From positions 62,001-126,000 of the forward strand of contig NZ_JAEINH010000004.1 in NCBI RefSeq assembly GCF_016342785.1: DNA of 64,000 nt, given 5' to 3'. Below the pieces are notes generated by a model that was not told the DNA's origin, did no database searches, and saw nothing but the letters and a program-made list of their open reading frames with translations. Position numbers and translations under genes: made by a program. Position 1 is the stretch's first letter, and each line of letters opens with the position of its first letter. This stretch comes from Sanguibacter suaedae (GTDB taxonomy: Bacteria; Actinomycetota; Actinomycetes; Actinomycetales; Cellulomonadaceae). Shown here piece after piece: positions 16,662 through 25,092 of the stretch.

Positions 16662-18719
16662 ATGAAGAACCGAGAGATCGCCAAGATGGCAGTCCCCGTC
16701 GGGATCGTCGGGGTCGTGCTCCTGCTCGTCGTGCCCCTCCCCGCCTGGATGCTCGACTTCCTCATCGTCGTGAACATCGTCGTGTCGCTCGTCATCCTCC
16801 TGACGACCATGTACGTCAAGCGGCCCCTCGACTTCTCCGTGTTCCCCTCGCTGCTGCTCGTCGCGACGCTCTTCCGGCTGGGCCTCAACGTGGCCTCCAC
16901 GCGCCTCGTGCTGCGCGACGGCTACGCGGGCGAGGTCATCGGCGCCTTCGGGCACTTCGTGGTGGGCGGGTCCCTGATCATCGGGCTCGTGATCTTCCTC
17001 ATCCTCGTCGTCATCCAGTTCGTGGTCATCACCAACGGTGCGGGGCGCGTCGCCGAGGTGGGCGCGCGCTTCACCCTCGACGCGATGCCCGGCAAGCAGA
17101 TGGCCATCGACGCCGACCTCAACTCGGGCCTCATCACCGAGGACCAGGCGCGCCAGCGCCGTGCCGACGTCGCCGCGGAGGCCGACTTCTACGGCGCGAT
17201 GGACGGTGGGTCCAAGTTCGTCAAGGGCGACGCGATCGCCGGCATCATCATCACGCTCATCAACCTCGCCGGTGGCTTCGCGATCGGCATGACGCAGCGC
17301 GGCATGACGGCGGGGGAGTCGCTCGAGACGTACAGCCTCCTCACCATCGGCGACGGTCTGGTCACGCAGATCCCCGCCCTCCTGCTCTCGGTCTCCACCG
17401 GCCTCATCGTCACGCGTGCCACCGCCTCCGCCGACCTCGGGACCTCGGCGAGCAAGCAGCTCTCGCAGTCGCGCACCTCGCTCCTCATCGCCGGCGGTGC
17501 GTCCCTCGCGCTCGCCCTGCTCCCCGGGATGCCCAAGCTGCCGTTCGTCATCGTCGGGTCCCTGCTCCTCGTCGCGGCCCAGCGCATCAAGGCGAACGCC
17601 GCGAAGGTCGAGAAGGAGGAGCTGCTCGAGCAGGCCGTCGCCACCGCGGGCCCGTCGGCCGACACCCCGGAGAAGCTCATCGAGGAGATGCGGGTCTCTG
17701 CCCTGGAGATCCTCCTCGCCCCCGACCTCGTCGACCTCGTGAACAGCGGGTCCGACGACGACCTCCTGGCCCGCATCCGCGGTCTGCGCCGCAAGATCGC
17801 CCTCGAGCTCGGCGTCGTGGTCCCGCCGGTGCGGACCCGCGACTCCGTGGAGCTCCCCGCGTCGACCTACGTGCTGCGCATCTCCGGTGTCGAGGCCGCG
17901 CGCGGCGAGGTCCCCCCGGGCCGGGTGCTGGCGCTCGGCGACGACCTCGGCTCCCTGCCGGGCGTCGAGGTCCACGAGCCCGTGTTCGGTCTCGCCGGCA
18001 AGTGGGTCCCCACGGAGATGCGCTTCGCGGCCGAGATGACCGGGGCCACCGTCGTGGACCGGGTGTCGGTCCTCATCACGCACCTGAGCAGCGTCATCAG
18101 CCAGAACGCCGACCGCCTGCTCAGCCGCGAGGACGTCCGCGTCCTCACGGAGGGCGTCAAGCAGGTCAACCCGTCCGTCGTCGACGAGCTCGTGCCCACC
18201 CTCCTGTCGCTCGGTGAGGTGCAGCGGGTGCTGCAGCGCATGCTCGGCGAGCAGGTGCCCATCCGCGACCTCGGCCGCATCTACGAGGCGCTCACCCTCC
18301 GCGCGAAGGTGAGCACCGACCCGGAGGGCCTCGTCGAGGCCGCTCGGCTCGCCCTCGCCCCGGCCATCACGGCCCAGCACGTGCGCGACGGCGTGCTGCG
18401 CGTCATGACCATCGACCCCGTGCTCGAGCAGGCGCTCCTCGAGGGCCTGCGCCCGGGCGACCAGGGCAGCCAGATCCTCCTCGACCCCGTTCGCCTCGAC
18501 GCCATGCTCCGGTCCTTCGCGACCGGCCGCGGGGCGGCCGAGGGTGCGGGGAGCCCCGTCGTGCTCGTGTGCGCCCCGGCGTTGCGTCCTGCCCTGCACT
18601 CGCTCGTCGCCCTCCAGCACGGCGAGGCGCCCGTGCTGTCCTACGCTGAGGTGACGGGTGCAGGTGTGAGGATCGAGGCCGTGGGGGTGGTCCGTGATGC
18701 CGAGACGATTGCTGCTTGA
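16662..18719 (+). CDS. flhA: Flagellar export gate protein FlhA
   Basis: Protein of 685 residues. The N-terminal half has about eight helices. The FHIPEP-family segment RPLDFSVFPSLLLVATLFRL, then GLNVASTRLVL, is near residues 47-77, and GAGRVAEVGARFTLDAMPGK is in the first cytoplasmic loop. The C-terminal cytosolic domain forms the ring that receives chaperone-substrate complexes. AAGGAG lies upstream of the ATG. Its last 23 bases overlap the following FlhF-like gene. Confidence 0.97.
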   Translation: MKNREIAKMAVPVGIVGVVLLLVVPLPAWMLDFLIVVNIVVSLVILLTTMYVKRPLDFSVFPSLLLVATLFRLGLNVASTRLVLRDGYAGEVIGAFGHFVVGGSLIIGLVIFLILVVIQFVVITNGAGRVAEVGARFTLDAMPGKQMAIDADLNSGLITEDQARQRRADVAAEADFYGAMDGGSKFVKGDAIAGIIITLINLAGGFAIGMTQRGMTAGESLETYSLLTIGDGLVTQIPALLLSVSTGLIVTRATASADLGTSASKQLSQSRTSLLIAGGASLALALLPGMPKLPFVIVGSLLLVAAQRIKANAAKVEKEELLEQAVATAGPSADTPEKLIEEMRVSALEILLAPDLVDLVNSGSDDDLLARIRGLRRKIALELGVVVPPVRTRDSVELPASTYVLRISGVEAARGEVPPGRVLALGDDLGSLPGVEVHEPVFGLAGKWVPTEMRFAAEMTGATVVDRVSVLITHLSSVISQNADRLLSREDVRVLTEGVKQVNPSVVDELVPTLLSLGEVQRVLQRMLGEQVPIRDLGRIYEALTLRAKVSTDPEGLVEAARLALAPAITAQHVRDGVLRVMTIDPVLEQALLEGLRPGDQGSQILLDPVRLDAMLRSFATGRGAAEGAGSPVVLVCAPALRPALHSLVALQHGEAPVLSYAEVTGAGVRIEAVGVVRDAETIAA

Positions 18720-19980
18720 GGGAGCCGACCTCGAGACGCTGCTGCTGCGCGTCCGGGCGGAGATGGGCCCGACCGCCCGCGTCGTCAAGGCCGAGCGAGT
18801 CCGCTCGGGCGGCGTCGCCGGGTTCTTCGCCAAGGAACGCTACGAGCTGACCGTCGACGTGCCCGACACCGGATCCGCCGGTCCCGTCCGGCCGGGGCCT
18901 GCCGGTGCCGTGCGTCCAGGTGCCCCGGGGAGCCCGCAGGCACCGTTGTCCCTGCCCGTGCAGATCGTCACCCCGGCGGCCGGGGCCGGTGCCGCAGGGT
19001 CCGGCCCGGCCGCACCGATGGGCATCGAGGCGCTCCTCGACGCCGCCGACGCGGGGGACGGCGCCGTCGCGGAGGACGAGGTGCCCGTGTCCACCGAGCG
19101 CGACTCCTTCGCGTCGGTCCTCGACTCCGTGCGCCAGCTCGCCGCGCAGACCCGCTCCGAGGGCGGGGCGGCCGGGCCCGCCGCGCCGGAGGTGCTCGTC
19201 GAGGAGGCCACCACGCCTGCGCAGCCGGTGGTGGCGCCGGTGGTCGAGCCCCCGGCCGTCGCCCCTCCCGTGGTCCTCGGCAAGACCGTCCGCCCGGCGG
19301 AGTTCGTCAGTGTGCGGACCACGGGGGCGACGCTCCCGGAGCTCGTGGACCTCGGCGTCCCGCGGCGTCTCCTCGCCGACCTCCCGCCGGGCCAGGGCCG
19401 GTACACGCTGTCCGAGGTCATGTCGCGGGTGCCCCGCGCACCGCAGGTGGTGCGCGAGCCCGCCTCCGTCGTCGTCGTCGCCGGTCAGGGGGAGTCCGTC
19501 GTGGAGGCGGCGCAGGTGGTCGCCCGCCGGCTCGGGGTCCCGGACACGTCGATCGCGCTCGCCGGGCGCCTGTCGCCGCAGACCGGCTTCGGTCCGTGGG
19601 TCCTCACGGGCATGTCGGCCCGCCGCCTGCGGGCCGCGACGGTGGAGAGCGAGGAGCCGCTCGTCGTGGCCCTCGGTGTGGGCGCCGACGCCTCCGACTG
19701 GTCCCTCGCGTCGGGGCTCGTGGGGGCGTTCGACCCCGACCAGGTGTGGGCGGCCGTCGAGGCCGACCGGTCCGTGCAGGACGTGCGGCGGTGGATGCGC
19801 GCCGTGGGGCAGGTGCGGTCCTTCGACGCGGTCGCGGCGTGCCGGGTGGCGACGACGAGCGCCCCCGCGCGGGTCCTCGAGCTCGACGTCCCGGTGGGGC
19901 TCATCGACGGGGTGCCCGCCTCCGCGCCCGTGTGGGCGGCGACCCTGAGCGAGCACCTCGCCGACCCGGTGTGGGACTGA
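18697..19980 (+). CDS. FlhF-like protein without GTPase motifs
   Basis: Protein of 427 residues from the ATG at 18697 (a GTG directly before it is also possible); it begins inside the flhA end. The first 55 residues (LLLEGADLETLLLRVRAEMG, then PTARVVKAERVRSGGVAGFF) match the N-terminal domain of FlhF. A 150-residue proline/alanine linker follows. The C-terminal 180 residues occupy the place of the SRP-type GTPase but lack a P-loop: VVVVAGQGESVVEAAQVVAR stands where GxxxxGKT is expected. No DTAG or TKxD box is visible. FlhF normally sets flagellar position. A degenerate FlhF is the best reading. Confidence 0.6.
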   Translation: MPRRLLLEGADLETLLLRVRAEMGPTARVVKAERVRSGGVAGFFAKERYELTVDVPDTGSAGPVRPGPAGAVRPGAPGSPQAPLSLPVQIVTPAAGAGAAGSGPAAPMGIEALLDAADAGDGAVAEDEVPVSTERDSFASVLDSVRQLAAQTRSEGGAAGPAAPEVLVEEATTPAQPVVAPVVEPPAVAPPVVLGKTVRPAEFVSVRTTGATLPELVDLGVPRRLLADLPPGQGRYTLSEVMSRVPRAPQVVREPASVVVVAGQGESVVEAAQVVARRLGVPDTSIALAGRLSPQTGFGPWVLTGMSARRLRAATVESEEPLVVALGVGADASDWSLASGLVGAFDPDQVWAAVEADRSVQDVRRWMRAVGQVRSFDAVAACRVATTSAPARVLELDVPVGLIDGVPASAPVWAATLSEHLADPVWD

Positions 19981-20030
19981 CCGTCCGCCGCGCCGGTGCG
20001 CGCACCGCCCCGCGGTGACGGGTGCTGGGG

Positions 20031-20036
20031 TAGTCT
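20031..20036 (+). promoter_or_regulatory. -10 box of a probable leaderless csrA promoter
   Basis: TAGTCT fits the actinobacterial TANNNT -10 and stands exactly 7 bases before the csrA ATG. There is no Shine-Dalgarno sequence between them. This is the usual geometry for a transcript that starts on the initiation codon. Confidence 0.5.
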
Positions 20037-20043
20037 CGGCAGC

Positions 20044-20328
20044 ATGCTGGTGCTGAGTCGACGCGTGGGGGAGCAGCTCCTCATCGGCGACGACATCGTC
20101 GTCACGATCATCGAGACCCGTGGTGACGGGGTCCGGATCGGCATCGACGCGCCGCGGTCCATGCGCGTCAACCGCGCCGAGATCGTCGAGGCCGTCAAGG
20201 ACTCCAACCGGGCGGCTGTCCAGGCCGACGAGGGAGCCGAGGACGTGCTCCGTCGGCTCGTCACCCCGGCGGCACCGCCCGCCGCGAGGCCCGCGACACC
20301 GGAGACCCCCGGGGTCCCCGAGAACTGA
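20044..20328 (+). CDS. csrA: Carbon storage/flagellin translation regulator CsrA
   Basis: Protein of 94 residues. Residues 1-50 (MLVLSRRVGEQLLIGDDIVV, then TIIETRGDGVRIGIDAPRSM) are a textbook CsrA fold with the RNA-contacting R6/R7 edge. The last 40 residues are an alanine/proline-rich extension that is not conserved. CsrA binds GGA motifs in mRNA leaders and represses translation. In Gram-positive flagellar systems it controls flagellin and is opposed by FliW, which is not in this window. Its own promoter appears leaderless, so it may be expressed apart from the flagellar operon. Confidence 0.96.
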   Translation: MLVLSRRVGEQLLIGDDIVVTIIETRGDGVRIGIDAPRSMRVNRAEIVEAVKDSNRAAVQADEGAEDVLRRLVTPAAPPAARPATPETPGVPEN

Positions 20329-20338
20329 CGCTTCACAT

Positions 20339-20361
20339 ACCGCGGGTATTTCATCCGCGGT
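20339..20361 (+). terminator. Hairpin after csrA
   Basis: ACCGCGG at 20339-20345 pairs perfectly with CCGCGGT at 20355-20361 across a 9-base A/T-containing loop, 10 bases after the csrA stop. The stem is short and there is no T-tract, so it is a weak terminator or a regulatory dyad ahead of the cheA promoter. Confidence 0.4.
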
Positions 20362-20375
20362 GGCCTGCAGATTCC

Positions 20376-20403
20376 CTCATGAAACGCGGCGGACGTCCGA
20401 TCT
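20376..20403 (+). promoter_or_regulatory. Sigma28/WhiG-like promoter before cheA
   Basis: CTCATGAA (20376-20383), a 12-base spacer, TCCGATCT (20396-20403). The left box and spacing match the flbD and fliM elements; the right box keeps CCGAT. It lies 50 bases upstream of the cheA start, leaving room for the GGAGGGAG ribosome binding site. Confidence 0.5.
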
Positions 20404-20453
20404 TCTCCTGTGACGGGTAGCCCCACCCGTCGTTACGTGGAGGGAGTCCGTCA

Positions 20454-22814
20454 GTGGACGACATTGACGACATCGTCAGGGAGTTCCTGGTCGAGAGCTA
20501 CGAGAACCTGGACCAGCTGGACCAGGACCTGGTCGCGCTCGAGAGCACACCGGACTCGCGAGACCTGCTGTCGAGCGTGTTCCGCACCATCCACACGATC
20601 AAGGGCACGAGCGGCTTCCTCGCCTTCTCCGACCTCGAGCGCGTCGCCCACGTGGGTGAGAGCCTCCTCGTCGAGCTGCGCGACGGCCGCCGCCTCATGG
20701 ACCAGCACACGACCGACGTGCTGCTCCGCATGGTCGACACCATCCGTGAGCTGCTCGGCCGCATCGAGGCCACCGGCGGGGAGAGCGGCGTCGAGGTCGA
20801 CGTCGTGGTCGCAGCCATCCAGCGGACCCTCGACGGAGCGACGAGCCACGAGGACGCCCCGGCGTCCGTCGAGGCCTCCGTCGCCGACGAGGCCCCCTCC
20901 GAGGAGCCTGCCCCCGCAGCCGCTCCCGTCTCGGGCATCAAGGTCGCGGCTCCCGCCGCACCCGCGCCCGCCACCCCAGAACCGACGTCGGCGTCCCTCG
21001 CCTCCCCCCCTGCAGGGGCGCCGACGTCTCCCAAGCCCGCGGGCACGCCGGCAGGCAAGCCCGGCGCAGGCCTCGCGCCGGAGGTCTCCGAGGTCACCGC
21101 CTCGCGCGCCCCGACGGAGACGTCCATCCGCGTCGACGTCGACCTCCTCGACGCCCTCATGCGGCAGGTCGGCGAGCTCGTGCTCGTCCGCAACCAGATC
21201 GCCCAGCTCTCCGGGTCGGACACCGACGCCGAGCTCACGCGGTCCTCGCAGCGCCTCAACCTCATCGCCTCCGAGCTGCAGGAAGGGGTCATGAAGACCC
21301 GCATGCAGCCCATCGAGCACATCTGGTCCAAGATGCCGCGCATCGTGCGCGACCTCGCGGCTGCGTGCGGCGTCGAGGTCCGCCTCGAGATGGTCGGCGG
21401 CGACACCGAGCTCGACCGCAGCCTCCTGGAGTCCGTCAAGGACCCCCTGACGCACCTCGTGCGCAACGCCATCGACCACGGTATCGAGTCGCCTGCCGAG
21501 CGCGTCGCCGCGGGCAAGTCCTCCACCGGTGTCCTCACCCTCCGGGCGTACCACGCCGGCGGTCAGGTCATGGTCGAGGTCCGCGACGACGGCGCCGGCA
21601 TCGACCCGCACAAGGTCGCCGCGAAGGCTCTCGAGCGTGGTCTGAAGACCACCGAGCAGCTCGACGCCATGTCCACCGGCGACCTCCTCAACCTCCTCTT
21701 CCTCCCCGGCTTCTCCACCGCCGCCGTCGTCACCAACGTGTCCGGCCGTGGCGTCGGCATGGACGTGGTGCGCAGCAACATCGAGGCCATCGGTGGCGCC
21801 GTGGAGGTCGACAGCGACGTGGGCCGCGGCACCACGTGGCGCCTGCGCATCCCGCTCACCCTCGCGATCATGCCCGCGCTCACCGTGCGCTCGGGCAACG
21901 AGATCTACGCGATCCCGCAGGTCAACCTCCAGGAGCTCGTGGCCCTCGACGCGCAGAAGATGCGCGAGTCGATCGAGCACATCGGTGCCGCCGAGGTCTT
22001 CCGCCTGCGCGGCTCCCTCCTTCCCCTGGTGCGCCTCAGCGACGTCATGGAGCGCTCCGCCGACGCGGCCGACTCCGCCGTCATCGCCGTGCTCCAGGCC
22101 GACAACCAGCGCTTCGGGCTCATCGTCGACCGCGTCCTCAACAACGAGGAGATCGTCGTCAAGCCCCTCACCGCCCAGCTCAAGGCCATCGGCATCTACG
22201 CCGGCGCCACGCTCATGGGCGACGGGCAGGTCGCGCTCATCCTCGACGTCCAGGCCATCACCCGCCGGTCGCTGTCCGGCGACCTCGCCGAGCAGGACGG
22301 CCGCCTCCTCGAGGAGCGCGCCGCCGGTGGCCGCGAGGCCCAGGAGCTCCTCGTCGTGGGGATCGGGTCCGGGCGTCGCGTGGCGATCCCCCTCGCCGCC
22401 GTCACCCGCCTCGAGCAGGTCTCCCCGGACCGCCTCGAGCTCGTCGGCGGTCACGAGGTCATCCAGTACCGGGACGCCATCGTCCCCGTCATGCGCCTGG
22501 CCCGCACTCTCGGGTCCTTCCAGGAGGACGGCGACCAGCTGCCCCTCGTGGTCTTCACCCGTGGCGACCGCACGGTCGCCATGGTCGTCAGCGAGATCCT
22601 CGAGATCATCAGCGACGAGGGCGCCGAGCGCAGCGCCGTCGACGACATCGGGCTCCTCGGCTCGATCGTCCTGTCGGGCCGCGTCACCGAGGTCCTCGAC
22701 GTCCCGTCGGCCCTCACCCAGGCCGACCCCCTCTTCTACGCCGGTGACCCCGACGACCACCACGCCGACGGTCACGGGACCGCGCAGGCCCACGCAGAGA
22801 TGGTAGGTGTGTGA
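20454..22814 (+). CDS. cheA: Chemotaxis histidine kinase CheA with tandem CheW-like domains
   Basis: Protein of 786 residues from GTG with GGAGGGAG upstream. The P1 (HPt) domain carries the phosphorylated H47 (TIHTIKGTSGFLAF). An alanine/proline linker at about 120-215 replaces a recognisable P2 domain. P3 dimerisation follows (SIRVDVDLLDALMRQVGELV). The ATPase P4 has DPLTHLVRNAIDHGIE and DDGAGIDP. Two CheW-like P5 domains follow in tandem, the first from SGNEIYAIPQVNLQELVALD and the second from ELLVVGIGSGRRVAIPLAAV. CheA couples receptor state to phosphorylation of CheY and CheB. It overlaps cheW. Confidence 0.97.
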   Translation: MDDIDDIVREFLVESYENLDQLDQDLVALESTPDSRDLLSSVFRTIHTIKGTSGFLAFSDLERVAHVGESLLVELRDGRRLMDQHTTDVLLRMVDTIRELLGRIEATGGESGVEVDVVVAAIQRTLDGATSHEDAPASVEASVADEAPSEEPAPAAAPVSGIKVAAPAAPAPATPEPTSASLASPPAGAPTSPKPAGTPAGKPGAGLAPEVSEVTASRAPTETSIRVDVDLLDALMRQVGELVLVRNQIAQLSGSDTDAELTRSSQRLNLIASELQEGVMKTRMQPIEHIWSKMPRIVRDLAAACGVEVRLEMVGGDTELDRSLLESVKDPLTHLVRNAIDHGIESPAERVAAGKSSTGVLTLRAYHAGGQVMVEVRDDGAGIDPHKVAAKALERGLKTTEQLDAMSTGDLLNLLFLPGFSTAAVVTNVSGRGVGMDVVRSNIEAIGGAVEVDSDVGRGTTWRLRIPLTLAIMPALTVRSGNEIYAIPQVNLQELVALDAQKMRESIEHIGAAEVFRLRGSLLPLVRLSDVMERSADAADSAVIAVLQADNQRFGLIVDRVLNNEEIVVKPLTAQLKAIGIYAGATLMGDGQVALILDVQAITRRSLSGDLAEQDGRLLEERAAGGREAQELLVVGIGSGRRVAIPLAAVTRLEQVSPDRLELVGGHEVIQYRDAIVPVMRLARTLGSFQEDGDQLPLVVFTRGDRTVAMVVSEILEIISDEGAERSAVDDIGLLGSIVLSGRVTEVLDVPSALTQADPLFYAGDPDDHHADGHGTAQAHAEMVGV

Positions 22815-23233
22815 TGTCCACCCAGTACGTGACCTTCCGCATCGGCGAGGCCCTCTACGGCGTCGAGGTGATGCGCATCTCGGAGACGCTCGGCCACCAC
22901 CCCCGCACCCCGGTGCCCCTCGCCCCGGCCGGCATCGCCGGCCTCGTGAACCTCCGCGGCCAGGTCGTCATGACCGTCGACCTCCGGCCGCGGCTCGGCC
23001 TCGAGCCGCTCGACCCGCACGCGGAGTCGATGATGGTGGTCGTCGAGATCGAGGACGACTCGATCAGTCTCCTCGTCGACGAGGTCGGCGAGGTCCTCAT
23101 GCTCGACGACGACCAGTTCGAGACCCCTCCGGACACCCTCAGCCCGGGTGCGCGAGAGCTCATCACCGGGGCGTTCAAGCTCGAGTCCGGGCTGCTCCTC
23201 ACCCTCGACGTCGACGCGGCGCTCGCCGCCTGA
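22811..23233 (+). CDS. cheW: Chemotaxis coupling protein CheW
   Basis: Protein of 140 residues. YVTFRIGEALYGVEVMRISE, PAGIAGLVNLRGQVVMTVDL and LLVDEVGEVLML cover the whole SH3-like CheW fold. It bridges receptors and CheA. The GTG at 22811 overlaps the cheA stop (GTGA); an ATG at 22814 is an equal alternative start. A hairpin follows the gene. Confidence 0.96.
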   Translation: MMSTQYVTFRIGEALYGVEVMRISETLGHHPRTPVPLAPAGIAGLVNLRGQVVMTVDLRPRLGLEPLDPHAESMMVVVEIEDDSISLLVDEVGEVLMLDDDQFETPPDTLSPGARELITGAFKLESGLLLTLDVDAALAA

Positions 23234-23264
23234 CGTGACGCCCGGCCCTGAGTGACGGCCGGTC

Positions 23265-23294
23265 GACGACCGCACCACCCCCTCGGCGGTCGTC
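23265..23294 (+). terminator. Hairpin after cheW
   Basis: GACGACCGC (23265-23273) pairs perfectly with GCGGTCGTC (23286-23294) over a 12-base loop. It lies 30 bases after cheW and before the next promoter motif, and probably limits read-through from cheAW. Confidence 0.5.
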
Positions 23295-23314
23295 CTGATG
23301 CACCCGTGTCCCCC

Positions 23315-23342
23315 CTCACGGGTGGTACCACCTCGCCGCACC
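23315..23342 (+). promoter_or_regulatory. Sigma28/WhiG-like promoter before first receptor
   Basis: CTCACGGG (23315-23322), a 12-base spacer, GCCGCACC (23335-23342). It has the same geometry as the other motility promoters, with a weaker right box (GCCGCA instead of GCCGAT). It lies about 57 bases before the receptor start. Confidence 0.42.
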
Positions 23343-23398
23343 CCCTCGCGGCGCCACGACCCCTCCAGAGGGTCGCCCTCACCCGAAACGAGATCGTC

Positions 23399-25027
23399 AT
23401 GCCCGCTTACCCCACGCCCCCGCACGCCTCCGACACGCCCACCGAGGGCTCCGGCATCCGGTTCGGTGTCCGGTCACGCATCCTCGCGATCGTCGCGCTG
23501 TTCATCGTCGCCGTCGCCGTCGTGGGCGGGCTGGGCGGTGCGACGGCCAGGAGCGTCGCCGACGACACGGAGATGGTCGCCAAGTCGCAGGCCGCGATCG
23601 GCGACCCTCTCAGCGCGGTCCACCAGAACCAGCTCAAGGCGCGGATGATCGTCGCCCAGATCGCTGCCGCCCCGACCGACGAGTCGGAGGAGGAGTGGGT
23701 CGCGAAGCAGGCGGAGAACGACGCAGAGCTCCAGGCGAACCTCGCAGAGCTCCAGGCCGTCGTCGCCGGCAAGAGCGCGGCGCTCGAGAGCTTCTACCCG
23801 AAGTTCGACGCATGGCTCACGGCCCGCGACGAGGTGGTGGTCCCTGCTGCGCTCGAGGACGACCCGGCCCTCTACCAGGATGCCCTGGCCGAGTCCTCTC
23901 AGCCGCTGATCGACGCCTACCTCGTGGACCTCGACCAGGCGCAGGTCGAGCTCAACGCCTACACCGCGGGCATCGCCGCCACCGCCAAGGACGAGGCCAA
24001 CAGCTCCATGGTGACGATCATCGTCGCGGGCCTCGTCGGGATCGCCGCCGCCCTGGCCCTCGGCCTGTGGGTGGCCGGCTCCATCCGCCGCTCGGTGGCG
24101 TCCGTGCAGGCGGCCCTCGAGGCCCTCGCCCGTGGTGACCTCACCGTCACCGCCGCGGTGACGTCGTCCGACGAGATCGGGGCCATGGCCCGTGCCCTCG
24201 GTCAGGCTCAGGAGCACCTCGCCGAGACCCTCAGCGGTGTCACCGGTGCGGCCCAGGAGGTCGACACCGCCGCGCAGGAGATGACGGCGGGCGCCGCCCA
24301 GGTCGTCCAGAGCTCGGAGGAGTCCGCGGCCCAGATCGGTGTGGTCGCCGCCGCCGCGGAGCAGGTGAGCCGCAACGTGCAGACGGTCGCGGCCGGGGCC
24401 GAGCAGATGGGTGCCTCCATCCGCGAGATCGCCACGAACGCCAACGACGCGGCCAAGGTCGCCCAGTCCGCGACGGGTGTCGCCGACGCCACGAACGCCA
24501 CGGTCCTCAAGCTCGGCACGTCGTCGCAGGAGATCGGGAACGTCGTCAAGGTCATCACGTCCATCGCGGAGCAGACCAACCTCCTGGCCCTCAACGCGAC
24601 CATCGAGGCCGCCCGCGCCGGCGAGGCCGGCAAGGGCTTCGCGGTCGTGGCGTCCGAGGTGAAGGATCTCGCCCAGGAGACGGCCAAGGCCACCGAGGAC
24701 ATCGCGCGCCGCGTCGAGGCCATCCAGGCCGACACGGGCCACGCCGTGACCGCCATCGGTGAGATCTCCACGATCATCGCGTCCATCAACGACTACCAGC
24801 TGACCATCGCGTCCGCGGTCGAGGAGCAGACGGCGACCACCAACGAGATGTCGCGGTCCGTCGCCGAGGCGGCCACCGGTGCCGGTGAGATCGCCATGAA
24901 CATCGCCGGGGTCGCCCAGGCGGCCGACGAGTCCAGCTCCGTCGTCGGCCAGATGGACACCCGTGTGGTGGGCCTCGCCGGGATCGCCTCCGAGCTCCGT
25001 CAGAAGGTCTCGGCCTTCACCTTCTGA
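23399..25027 (+). CDS. Methyl-accepting chemotaxis protein 1
   Basis: Protein of 542 residues from the ATG at 23399; the upstream open frame covers the promoter and is excluded. Membrane helices lie at about 27-47 and 203-227. Between them is an external four-helix-bundle sensor of about 150 residues, with no recognised ligand. A HAMP domain ([20 protein letters not shown]) follows. The signalling hairpin tip [20 protein letters not shown] is at about 391-410. No C-terminal CheR-tethering pentapeptide is present (ends VSAFTF). It senses an unknown cue and controls CheA through CheW. Confidence 0.95.
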   Translation: MPAYPTPPHASDTPTEGSGIRFGVRSRILAIVALFIVAVAVVGGLGGATARSVADDTEMVAKSQAAIGDPLSAVHQNQLKARMIVAQIAAAPTDESEEEWVAKQAENDAELQANLAELQAVVAGKSAALESFYPKFDAWLTARDEVVVPAALEDDPALYQDALAESSQPLIDAYLVDLDQAQVELNAYTAGIAATAKDEANSSMVTIIVAGLVGIAAALALGLWVAGSIRRSVASVQAALEALARGDLTVTAAVTSSDEIGAMARALGQAQEHLAETLSGVTGAAQEVDTAAQEMTAGAAQVVQSSEESAAQIGVVAAAAEQVSRNVQTVAAGAEQMGASIREIATNANDAAKVAQSATGVADATNATVLKLGTSSQEIGNVVKVITSIAEQTNLLALNATIEAARAGEAGKGFAVVASEVKDLAQETAKATEDIARRVEAIQADTGHAVTAIGEISTIIASINDYQLTIASAVEEQTATTNEMSRSVAEAATGAGEIAMNIAGVAQAADESSSVVGQMDTRVVGLAGIASELRQKVSAFTF

Positions 25028-25056
25028 TAATTCGCCCGGCCGGGTCCGTCGGGCAC

Positions 25057-25085
25057 CTCAAGCACGACGGCCCGGCCGCCGAAGC
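25057..25085 (+). promoter_or_regulatory. Possible sigma28/WhiG-like promoter before second receptor
   Basis: CTCA at 25057-25060 and GCCGAAGC at 25078-25085 resemble the other motility promoters, but the interval is one base longer (17 instead of 16). The right box ends 7 bases before the ATG at 25093, so the transcript could be leaderless. Confidence 0.38.
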
Positions 25086-25092
25086 ACTGGGC

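Noticed and set aside
25078-25092. Ribosome binding site for receptor 2
   Set aside because: No purine-rich match to the 16S tail lies at suitable spacing; the sequence is better read as a promoter right box or left unexplained.
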